DNA of 64,000 bases. Origin: Arenicola marina. Lineage: Eukaryota; Annelida; Polychaeta; Arenicolidae. Each line of letters opens with the position of its first letter. The stretch's first letter is position 1. The position numbers and the translations under genes are program-made. Shown piece after piece: positions 11,139 through 23,300 of this stretch. The stretch spans positions 31,042,133 through 31,106,132 of the forward strand of contig OZ025263.1 of the NCBI GenBank assembly GCA_964019135.1, in the 5' to 3' direction. The notes beneath the pieces are model-generated. The model saw only the letters and a list, made by a program, of their open reading frames with translations. It was not told where the DNA came from and searched no databases.

Positions 11139-11395
11139 CTATTCTTGACCAAAGGTTTGGCTGTTGAGGACAAGTTCCGTGAAGGCCGTCACGGCTTCTT
11201 CTGGCGCATATATGCGCCTTTGCAACGTAACGGTCAGGGCACATGTGTTTACAAACGTCGTTTCTCCAAAGTAAACGTCGATTTTTTTGTGAAACCCAAC
11301 GGCCGGTATGGTCGTCGCCCCGGTAAGCCACATCAGGAAAAAGAGCTTAGAGTTGCATATCGAGCTGACAGTTGCAACGGGTGCACCATGATAAA
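11139..11395 (-). CDS. HECT gene last exon (C-lobe, catalytic Cys)
   Basis: Encodes LFFLMWLTGATTIPAVGF, then TTFVNTCALTVTLQRR with the presumed ubiquitin-thioester Cys in the NTC context, then a final helix and stop at 11139. The HECT C-lobe pattern (F-x-TG-x3-P-x-GF, then T-C) is clear. The acceptor AACAG at 11396-11397 was chosen because it restores phase with the previous exon. Confidence 0.8.
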
Positions 11396-14300
11396 CTGTT
11401 TATACTTCAGCGTCTAAATGATCAAGAAGTGCGGGGACACGGCCATTTAGACCTGATTATCCCCCCCCCCTCTTTTGAGCACCTGCTGACTGAGATTCAA
11501 ACATTTCACACAGTGCCAACGGCCGCCGGCAAGGGAAAGTGGCGCTCTAGACGCTTCTGTTGTCAGATATAGTTATAAGGCTAGGCCCCCTGTCGGTGGG
11601 ATCGGCAAATAACATGTGTACACACGTTTTATGACGTTTCACAACAGGCACAAGTTTTCACTTTTCTAGAGGGAAAATTCACGGTTAGACTGTTTTTGTT
11701 ATTGGCAGATAATTGGTGCTGGATATGGTAGGTGTTTATAGTTTGCTATGAACCTTAAGGCCTTATGTTTGTGCTGTTATACGCAAAATATATGCACTTA
11801 TAAGAGCTGCTGACGTTATCCCTTTCAGAGAACAATCAAGCGTTACATTTGCATATGGCCATGTTCTAGATAAGTAACTAGCACATTGCAACGGTGGTCA
11901 ATATCATCTGCCATCCCAAAGTTACGAATTCGTTTCTAGCTGGATTGGTGTCACCGTGGAACAGTTCCTTGTTACCTTGTGTTGCATTCAGAAAGGTAGG
12001 GAACCCCTGCGCCGTCGCTACGTCCTGCCTGCGAGTGTTATCATTTTCGGCGTAGTGGAAGGTTAACATGCGGCCCACGGCTGCTGGCGTCACGGGCTTT
12101 ACGCCGCCGCTGAAGAAACGACGGGATGCTTCCACGTATTGTTCTTCTCGCAGCAGAGAAAGAACCTCATGCACGTTCATCCCTAACGACGGAAAAATGA
12201 ATTAACAACCAGTTAAGGTAAGCCACCCATAATAGCAAGGTAAAAGAGCTCTGTATTTGTGATTATTTTATGAAAGTATACCCAATTAGACACCTTCTGG
12301 TGAATTTGTATGATACTTTACCGTCCCGTTAAAAAAATATTCTCCATTTTCCAAGTATACCCCCATTTCACAAAATGACCAGAACTTGACACCTACCACG
12401 AACATGGATATATTTGTTACAATTCAGCTAAAAATTAAGTCAATATCATCAGTAAGAGCTCATTGGAAAGCTTAAACCTAGTGCAATACAGGAATGATAT
12501 TCAACAATGTAAATAGTAGCCACAAAAAATAACAGAATGGCAATAATAAAGTGCAGTTATGCAAAAACATGACCGTTTTTGCCAAAATTCGAAGTCACCA
12601 CATTCACAAAATTGGCTATAATTTCATCAAAAATGAAAATCATGACACCAAACCACGTTTAAAAACATAGTTCTTGTAATAAAAATAAAGAAAAATATAA
12701 GTAGCCGTGCAAATTTCCCGAGAAACACGTCCCGAAACTTGAAAATGTTATTTCAGAAATATTTTTTGGAGCAGCTTATTTCACACCAATTATCAGTAAT
12801 TTACGCCTTGTGCTCATATTTTAATAAATCTGGTTATATATAATGGTCTCCGATATAATTATGATCTACACGAATGTTTTCTGAACTATTTACACGTATT
12901 CTCCATGTTTTTTTCTTGAATATTCGAAATTTATCTCGAAGAGCCATTTTGGGGGAAATACCCTGTGAATGACGTCACGAATTGGGGATTCTCTGTGAAT
13001 GACGTAACGAGTTAGGGAATTCCCCTTTCACTGACACCCGCCGATGTTTGTCGATGGTTAACGAAGGTCTTCTCTAAATCGCCGAAGCTTATCATACGAT
13101 GTTCTATTTATTTTACCTATGTCACCACTTCTTTTCCTGCGTTTTATTCGTGCTTTGTTTCATTAAGTCTGCTTAATATATCATGGCTACCACCCGCCGA
13201 TGTTTGCCGATGTTTACCGAGGTCTGCTCAAAATTGCCGAGGCTCATTATGGGTGGCTTACCTTAAGGAAATAGTTACTGCGCTTCAGTATAAAGCTTAG
13301 GCATCGCGCAACCGTACTTATGTTCACTGTACATGTATATCGGTTATGTGCCGTCAGAAGCAATATAAGGACATTTTAAATTTCCCAGAAAACTATATCA
13401 AGTATGTGACAGTTGGCGGCCGGCTGTGAAAGCAGGCCACCGTCACGAGGAAATGAGAACAACTGAGGTGGCGGTCAAGAGGTTTATTTACCTGTATGGT
13501 GAATAAATACAGATAGAACATAAACAAATGAATGATCAGCCGTTGACGGACTGTCCACGGCTACGAATAGAGAGGAAGTCAAGTTTATTACACGCTGCTT
13601 ACATGAGAACTGTATCGTCACTTATGTGCATAAGACTAATACTATTATATAAACAATAAGATACCGTTTAAACTAGTCTCATAATTATGTAATAATGAAC
13701 GAGAGTATGAGTTGGAAGTGAAATGAAAATGAGAGGCACATACCTGTATGGTGAATAAATACAGATAGAACATAAACAAATGAATGATCAGCCGTTGACG
13801 GTCTGTCCAAGGCTACGAATAGAGAGGAAGTGAAGTAAGTTAGGCTTTCAAACCAGCGTCACATGCCACTTCTCTCTGATGACCAATGAGGGATGAATAT
13901 GATGTGACTGACCAATGAGATGTGGTTATAGCGGGTAGTCATGACTACATGATAACAATTATGGAGTCACCTAGTGAGAGAATGAAACTATGGAAAGCCA
14001 ATGAACTAATGTTATATTGTTATAATGCTATGGAAGACCACTCAAATAATAATCCTGCTACAATTCCCCCCGGGGTTAAAATCATGTCGTCCCTTGACAT
14101 GACTAGTGATATCTTGTTGAAAAAGAAGAAAAAGAACATTAGTAGCTTCTGTTACAAAATTCCACCTAAACTACTTGCGGAATTCTTCAGCATCTGTAGT
14201 ATAAATAATCAATACTGCGTGTGGTCATGTAGTAGCTGACGGCGTAACTACATGAGTACATTATACATATATCATCAGCATCGACAGATTTATTTAATAC

Positions 14301-17300
14301 ACTTATACATTCACATTCATAAGACCATTCATACAAATATTTCTTGCTCTTGCTCGTCGCTCTCTACGACCATTGCGTGAGACTGAGCAAAATCGTTAGA
14401 CGTGAACCAGTCTGGGCGGCGAGTTGTGCGCCCTGAGCGACGCGGCACCGCCTCGAAATCTATACCAATATCTGGAGGACCAGGCTCTATACCAATATCT
14501 GGAGGACCAGGCTCTCTACCATCTGCGTGAGCCTCATCCGCAGCTTCAGCCTCAGGTTCAGCCGGCGGATGGCTTTCACTCGAAGACCTTAGTCCTTCCT
14601 GTCCACTATGTACATCATGAGCTATAGCTATATCTGTCGTCCCTGCAGTCTCCTCTACAGCGGTAACTCCAACTTCTAGAGTATCCACTGGCGGGTTCAC
14701 TGGCAATTGTACACTTCTGACAACCTCAGTGGGTTGGTCAAGTGATTGTAAGGGCAACTGTGACTGGCTTTGTCTAGTCACTCTAGTTGGTGCCTTATAC
14801 GACAAACTGAACTCAACCTCAGAATCTGACGTATCACTGAGGTCAACGTCCTTGTTACTTGGTCGTTTGCTAGGCGCGACTGACACCTTTGCGACACTGC
14901 CAGACGCAGTGTCAAGTGAACCGATAGGTAATAGCATATTTCTATGCAAAGTCCTGATTTTCCCGCCTTCCTTCCGTACCTTGTATACAGGGATTGCGTC
15001 ATTGGGCTGTTTTAGCACAATATAGGCCTCATCGGACCAGCGATTAGCCAGTTTATGGGGTCCTTCCATCCCAGTCACCTTCACCAGCACCCGATCCCCC
15101 GCAGATAACGTTACATTGGTAAGTAATCGACGGGCATCATAATTACTTTTCTGTCGGTCTTGTTGCGTATCTATCCGACACGCTGCGACCTTGTACGCGT
15201 AATCTAATCGCGCTTTTAACTTGTTGACGTAATCGATATGATACTGGTGGTGAACAGCTTCTTCTTCGCGAACGCCTATAGCAATGTCGACGGGTAGCCG
15301 AGGCTGCCTGCCAAACATTAAGAAGGGGGAAAAGCCAGTGGTATCATTCTTGGTACAGTTATAAGCATATACTAGAGGCGATACGAAGTCCTTCCAATTG
15401 TACTTTTGCGTTGGCGATAGAGTACCTAGCGTGCCGAGTAATGTGGCGTTAAATCTCTCAACCTGGCCATTACCCATGGCGTGATAGGGAGTGGTTCTGG
15501 ACTTCCTGATGTTACACAATTTGCACATTTCAGCAATGACACGGGACTCAAAATTCCGTCTTTGGTCGCTATGCAGTTTCTCGGGTAGGCCATATGTAGT
15601 CACAAACGTCTTAAAAAGAGCATTCGCAGTAGTGCGAGCCGTCTGGTCTTTAGTCGGGATTGCCATCGCGAAACGCGTAAAATGGTCTGTAATTACCAGT
15701 ACGTCTTTGACTTTGCCTTTAGACTCCTCTAGTGATAAGAAATCCATGCATTGCAGTTCTAGCGGCCGTGTTGTCTTAATGGTGACTAATGGCACCGTTT
15801 GCGTCTTGGATTTACGCTTTATGCATGTCATGCATCTTTTAATATGATCGTCAGCGTCTCGTGACATGCCAGTCCAGTAATACCGTTGTTGTAAGAGATC
15901 AATGATCTTGTCTCGGCCCAAATGACCTATATCATCATGTACCCCTCGCAGGGCAGTCCTACGAAAATGATTTGGTAAAATCAGTTGGAAAATCTCCTCC
16001 TCGTGGTGAAGACGTTTCCGATATAGCACTCCGTTTCGGAAGACCAGAGAATCAGAATGGCGTAAGAGAGCTCTTACATTGGAATCAACACTTCCAGTTG
16101 TATCTCCTCTCAGAGATTTGATGACAGCTGAAATAGCTGGATCCGTCGATTGCCATTTTAGCCAATCATTTGCTGTCTATGTCGGTAAAGGGGTAGTTGT
16201 TAACTGTTCCACAGCTGATGGGGTCGTTAAGAACGCTTCTACACTAGGAACACACTGAGAATGACAGATTGCAGACGTCACCTCAGCTGTTATCGTAGAC
16301 GGCATCCTTGAGAGGGCGTCTGCATCTACGTTAGACTTCCCACTTCGATATTTTATTTCAAAGTCAAAGTTAGCGAGGGCAGACAACCATCTATGGCCCG
16401 TGGCATCAAGGCGAGCGGTCGTTAGTACATAAGTCAAGGGGTTATTGTCCGTCATAACGACGAATTTTGATCCGTACAAATAGTCCTTGAACGTATCGGT
16501 GACTACCCACTTTAATGCCAAGAATTCTAGCTTATGAGCCGCATAATTCTTCTCTGATGGAGACAGACCTCTACTCGCATATGCTATGACACGGTCAATT
16601 CCATCTTGCTCTTGATAAAGTACAGCCCCGAGACCTTGCATACTGGCATCGGTGTGCACCTTGAAAGGTAGGTCAAAATTGGCATAGCTGAGAATTGGAG
16701 CCGACGTAAGGACCTGTTTCAGTTCCTGAAAAGAGCGTTGCTGCGCTACATCCCAACAGAACAAAGTCTTTGCTTTGCCCTTCGGGGGTCCTTTTAAGAG
16801 ATCATACAAGGGTCTCGATATCTTGGCGTACCCCTTCACAAATCTACGGTAAAAGCCGGTAAATCCCAAAAACCTTCTGAGACCTTTGACATCAGCCGGG
16901 GCGGGCCAGTCTTTGACCACACTTATTTTCTCGGGATCAGTGTGTATACCTCGCTCCGAGATAACATGTCCAAGGCATTTTACAGAGCTTTGCAGGAATG
17001 AACATTTAGATGGCTTGAGTTTAAGACCATGTTCCTGCAATCGCTGGAAGATACGCTCTAGTCTCTGTAAATGCTCTTCGAGCGTAGATGAGTAGACTAT
17101 AATATCGTCTAGGTACAACAAACATTCTGTGAGATGCAAATCACCCATACATTTTTCCATTAGACGCTGGAAGGTAGCCGGGGCATTGGTTAGGCCGAAC
17201 GGCATGCGGTTAAATTCCCAGAAGCCTAACGGACCTGCGGTAAAGGCAGTCTTTTTTTTGTCACGTTCCCTCACTTTCACTTGCCAATATCCAGATTTGA

Positions 17301-20300
17301 GATCTAAGCAAGAGAAGTAACGGGCTCCTGACAGTGCATCTAATGTCTCTTCAATTCTGGGGATTGAATGAGCGTCCTTCACTGTACGGGCATTTAGCTT
17401 CCGGTAGTCAATACAAAATCGTAGACTTTGATCTTTCTTTCTCACTAAGACTACAGGTGAAGCAAATGGACTGTTACTACGTCGGATCACGCCACAATCC
17501 AGCATATTACAAAGATGTTCCCGGACTTCCTGATACATATTGGGAGGAACTCTTCTGTATCTTTCCTTGAATGGGACATCATCGTGTAAAAGGATAGGGT
17601 GCTCGACGGCCTCAGTACATCCTAAGTCATTATCTGTGGTTGAAAACACATCTTTCCACTTCACTAACAACCGGGCTAAATGTTCCTGGGTATCCACCTT
17701 CGAGCTGAACAAAGACTGAAACTCCGAGTCTGGATCAGAGTGTTCCGTTGAACCGGAAACTTCCTGCATTTGGGCTGGTACAGAGGTGATCGGCTTTGGT
17801 ACCATGGCAACAGGAGTTAGTTCACACAACGATGACTTGGCAGGGATGATTACATCATGCCTCGTCATATTGTGTATCTTGATAGGTACACGCGTACACG
17901 TATTAGAATAAGATTCTGTGTGTTGTACTGAAGGAACAAGCATTAGACCTTTGGGTAAGGATTGCGATTTGCCTTCTTCAGTCAGAGTCAGTAGCTTCCC
18001 TACATCCCCTGCGCGTACTGAGCCATGAACGGTAACTTGCATATTCCCAGGAATAAGAACCTGCTTGAGGCATTTACCTTCCCCGATCGTAGAATCTGGA
18101 GAGTAAACACTTCCGCGTTTGTAACACCCGAGCTGCTGCTTGCCAGGCATCAGCGCCTGGGGCATCACTGTGTAGTGGACCAAAGTTAAAATCAGGATCA
18201 AAGACACGACAAAGTACGTTTGTACCAACAACAAGCGGAACCTGTCTGTTATATCGCGTCTGATCTACAACAAGTACAGGTGTTAGGATATCAACATGTT
18301 TGCCAAATACATCGAATCCCAATTCCAATTCTACAACACCTCTAAAAGCAAGCTGGTGTCCTCCTGCACTCTCAACGTTTAGCAGGGTTGAGACCGGCAA
18401 AACATCAAGTTCAGGAAACTGTTCGTCTAGGAACGAAGATCCAACTGTGGTAACCTGGGAGCCTGTTTCTAAGAGGGACATACAATCCTTACTGTAGACT
18501 TTGATCTGTACCTCATTGGCTCCACCGACTAACTGGGCTCGAGATTCAACTTTCACTGTTGTGGGGCCAGCATTTGTACACCCTCGCTTTCGCCCCTTTG
18601 GGAGAGTGTCTGGGAGTTTAAAGAATGGCCTTCTTTGTGAAAGCGAGCTCTGCATCTGTCTTGTGTGTGTCCAAACCGGGCACAACGATCACAACGGACT
18701 GAGGGAGGCTTTCTCCGAGGAGAGACTCTACGCTGCTCAGTGTGTCTATTCTTATTCTTTTCTAGATTTGAGATACGATTCCCCATATCATCAACTTTCT
18801 TCAAGAGAAGATCCATCTTTGTCAAAAGTTCATCCTGAGTCACACTCTGCTGATAAACTTTAGCCCTAGGTTTACTTGAACATGAAAGTTCATGTTCCAC
18901 CTGTCTGATTTGTTTGAACAATACATCATAACGTGACTTGACGTCAAAGTGATGTCTAGTTGCCTCTTTCAATCGGTGATCGCTAAGACCCATCCAAAAC
19001 TGAGTACGAAGCATTTGGTTACTAGCCTCAACCGTCAGTTGGTCCCGATCTCTAATTTGAACTAAGAGCTCCTCTAATCGGCAACCCCAAGCTGACACAG
19101 TTTCAGCTTCACGTTGCTTTGACGAGTAGAAATCTTCAAACAACTGTTCCGTGGTGAGCACAATACCAAACACAGAATCAAATTTCTGAAAAATGTCATT
19201 CTCAGTAGCGTTTTCGCCCAAGTAACGGAGAACCCTTGCTGCTGTACCACGAAGGGAGCGACGAATAGCCTGGGGGATGACATGAGGAGGATGTTCTTCA
19301 TTTAAAAGACATCTAACATCGTACTTCCATTCAAAGTAAGACAACTCACCTTTCCCTCCATCTCCCGAAAACAGAGGTATTCTAATTTCCCTTGATGCTG
19401 ACGGTATTTGGATCCCTGGGTTAGAGTGGTGTGGGGATACATGTACTTGTGCAGGGGGAGTAGCCGTGGACACATACACGTTGTTTGCCAGTCGTGCTGT
19501 ATCAGAATGTGTGAACACACGGCTACCGGTATTATTCCTATCAGGAGCAACATTTCCGTCAGGTTCCTCAACCCGCGATATCTCTGCCACGGTGATCATT
19601 TTGTCAATCAGGTGTTGCAAAACATCCGAGGGGAGGGCCTTTAGCTGCTGTTCTAAGTCCACACACCTAGCTTGGACCCCCTCTGTCTCAGACTTTGGCA
19701 CCAGAGCCTTCAGTGTAGACTCATGGTCTACCCCACAAGCAATGAGAGTTAATTGTCTCTCAATGTTTTTCCAGATATTTCACTCACAGCTTGAGTCACA
19801 AGTTCTGTACTATAGAACAAGACAAAAGCTACCCGTAGGACACCAGGGTCTGGGGAGCCTTTAAATAGCACATGTTCTACATCCCCAATGTGGGAGAAAA
19901 GGCATTCTACCTCAGCAATGGCGACATCATCTGGCAAACCAGTAATACACATTGACCTCTTGTAAAGAGACATGATCCCCACAAGATGGTAATCCACACA
20001 GGGATACACAATTCAATTTCTGTTAAGTGCAAGTCTTGCTGATTGAAATGTGACCAACTATATCAATCACTGTGACACTGTTCAAAGAAATTCAAAGATT
20101 TCTTCAAACAAAAAATACAAATTAAATGTTCACACAATGCGGTACATATAACACATTCAATTGTAAGTTCAAACTCAGATGCACAACTGCCACATTATCA
20201 CAAGACAAGATTGCATCAAGTTTCTGTACCCATACGAGATAACATACAATTCATCATGCTACTAGATTTGTATGAAGTGTAGATTGGTACCTGAAATCAG

Positions 20301-23300
20301 AATTGATCAATAAATCAGGCGTAAATCAGATGAGAATCTGAAGAAAGAAATTAGAAAGTTCATTTCTAATGTTCCAATCTGAAATAAATTGCAGACAAAT
20401 GGAAAGGAGATAATAATGAACTCAATCACTTGGAAAAGTAATCAACGTCGGCCGAAAATATTAGCCTATCAACGGCAGGTTCTCATTCTGTGGACGCTCC
20501 TCTCCGGGTATAAATACCACGCGGTTGTATTTAGTTCATACATGTTCTTGCGCGCCAGTCCAGTGATAATAATTCAACGCACCTTATATTTAGTACAAGG
20601 AATATGATTGGACACAACCATGACGACAGGAAATAAAAAACCGCACCCACAAGAACAGTAAATTAGTGGTAATAGAGGGGGGGGAGCTGATTGGTGAACA
20701 CCACGTGAAAACAGCCCCCCACCCCCATCCGCCCATACGGCCACGAAATTACTTTGCCCACACCCTGGTTCTTCATGACACAAGTTATCGCCAAAAATAA
20801 ATTTCCGTAGCTTTTTTGGTATTTCGATAGCTGGCCATGTTAGACTTCCGGTGAAAAGCACTGGCCAAGCTTGGAGGGATGAAATTAGGTTGTACCACCA
20901 ATTATTGTGTATTTAAATTCTACAGTCAAGCCGAATAGTTATGTTTTTATGCAAGGTTTCTGAAAAGGTAACTGTAGACGACCTTAGTTAAGAACTTTTT
21001 TCCGTATCGACTTTTATTTAGCCACGGCGTGGATATAAGCCTTATGTTTTCAAAACCCTTACCTTGTGTATGGGTTTTGATGTCAAAGCTACGAATAGAG
21101 AGGAAGTCAAGTTTATTACACGCTGCTTACATGAGAACTGTATCGTCACTTATGTGCATAAGACTAATACTATTATATAAACAATAAGATACCGTTTAAA
21201 CTAGTCTCATAATTATGTAATAATGAACGAGAGTATGAGTTGGAAGTGAAATGAAAATGAGAGGCACATACCTGTATGGTGAATAAATACAGATAGAAAA
21301 TAAACAAATGAATGATCAGCCGTTGACGGTCTGTCCACGGCTACGAATAGAGAGGAAGTGAAGTAAGTTAGGCTTTCAAACCAGCGTCACATGCCACTTC
21401 TCTCTGATGACCAATGAGGGATGAATATGATGTGACTGACCAATGAGATGTGGTTATAGCGGGTAGTCATGACTACATGATACCAATTATGGAGTCACCT
21501 AGTGAGAGAATGAAACTATGGAAAGCCAATGAACTAATGTTATATTGTTATAATGCTATGGAAGACCACTCAAATAATAATCCTGCTACAAGTACATTCA
21601 AGTTTTGTTTTGCATATATTTAAAATTTCTGGTAGTTGCATGCGGTAACATATACATTCCATCACCTTCTTGGAACTGTTGAAGTTCCTCCTTACATGAT
21701 GACACTAGGTTTGCTATCAGCGCGACTTGCAAACCCGGTATGTGTTCTCTTGTAAAATAAATGGCTGGAACAATGAAGCCGGCCTCGGTGGCGAAGTCGA
21801 AGATGGAGGCGTACAGTTCTCTAATTTCTTCTTCCGATCCATTTCTCATCTGATAAATAATTTATATTTGCACCCATAATGTTTTTCGACTTGAAGTACC
21901 TCACAATAAGCAGAAATCGCCGGGCCAATGAAAACGTCTTTCCGCAAGGCCATTATCGCTAATTAATATGCGCGCCTGTGTGTCCTAAAGGGGGGTTCAC
22001 ACTAGGCGACCAATCGTTAATATCGTGTGACAAACCTTACGACGAATCATTTAACAAAGCTTACGTGCGTCGACGTCAGATGAGATAGAACCCTCCGTAA
22101 TAAACACGACCAATCGAACGGCCTCGTCAGCCAATTATCTATGTGGCTCATATACCGTTAGATTAAAGGCTGTGTGTGGGTCTTACACAAAGTAAAGTCA
22201 AAAACATACCTTCGTCAGGATTTCTTGAATGCCTGTTGGTAAATCACTGACGCTGTATGAAATGACGATGTCGTGCAACAGGAAATCCACAACTGATTCT
22301 GCAAAGATAGGCACTCCCGGGCCGTCCTGCAGTATTGACAGCGCGACCAACTTGCTCAGGTAACGAAAAGTGTCTCCAAGAAATTTCGCCGGAATGTCAG
22401 TGATCCCTCCTGGCCTGACAATGGACAAATCAGACACCAGAGAGATAAATTGGCGTTAAGAATGGTGGGTCTGTTAGAAACTACATGAATGATACATCGT
22501 TATAAAAACACAAGCTGTGTACCGCTGCTACGTATGTCGACAAAGCGCTCTAATCGTAGGAAGGAAGGATGAAATTAAATCCTTTTTATAACAATGTTTG
22601 CAAAATTGTCTTTGTTGATCATACTAGATTGAATGAAGCTTAGCAAGTAACTACAGAAGCTTAAAGCTAAGAAACGTAACATTATAAGAGCTGCTATTGT
22701 CATCCCAAGCTCAACCTCACACCTTGATAAGACTCAAATATTTATATAAGTATGGCCAAAGAAGCGAAAATAAAGAAAATGCAGGAGCACACAGGAAATA
22801 TAGGAGCGCTGGGAGATATATATGAGGGCTCAATGCTTCCATTGTACATTTAAAAGACCATTCACACGGAAAAAAACTACGAAATAACGAAGAATGTATA
22901 ACGATCAAGTTCGCGTGGCCACTGCGATTTCGCCATAGAGAGAGTTTACTGTAATTATCATTATATTCTGTTCGACTTACCCGTTACATAAATTGAATGC
23001 AACAACTGGGGCAAAAAAAATGACCAGAACTCCCTGCGTAGACCTCCGAGGTCCACGCCTTCTTCGCCAATGAAGCACACTTGCATGGCATGATGTATAT
23101 TCGGCAGGTATCTCATCACCACAGAATCGTGAAGGACCGACTCCCTCCTCACTTCTAATAGTATAACGTCATCTCCAACGTTTGCAATTTGTTCCGCCCT
23201 ACGTTTGAGGAGAGCAGCCTGTAGGTCTCCTGAGGCAATGGTATACCTTTTCAAAAACAGAAATAAAATGGTACTGGGCTGTTGTTGTTTAGTTGAAAGA

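Larger units (their letters stand above)
13405..21590 (-). mobile_element. Ty3/Gypsy LTR retrotransposon, nearly whole
   Basis: An 8.2-kb element on the - strand inside a HECT-gene intron. The ends read TG...CA with a 4-bp target duplication AGTA (13401-13404 and 21591-21594). LTR copies lie at both ends, a purine-rich tract (GGGGGGAAT) abuts the 3' LTR, and gag, protease, RT, RNase H and integrase regions follow in Gypsy order. The shared ~500 bp of the LTRs is about 99% identical, implying recent insertion. The long frames carry a small number of interruptions, so it looks almost but not fully intact. Confidence 0.92.

Noticed and set aside
10996-11417. Overlapping frames opposite or beside the HECT C-lobe exon
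   Set aside because: They are in the wrong frame or strand; the C-lobe motifs occur only in the 11139-11395 - strand frame.
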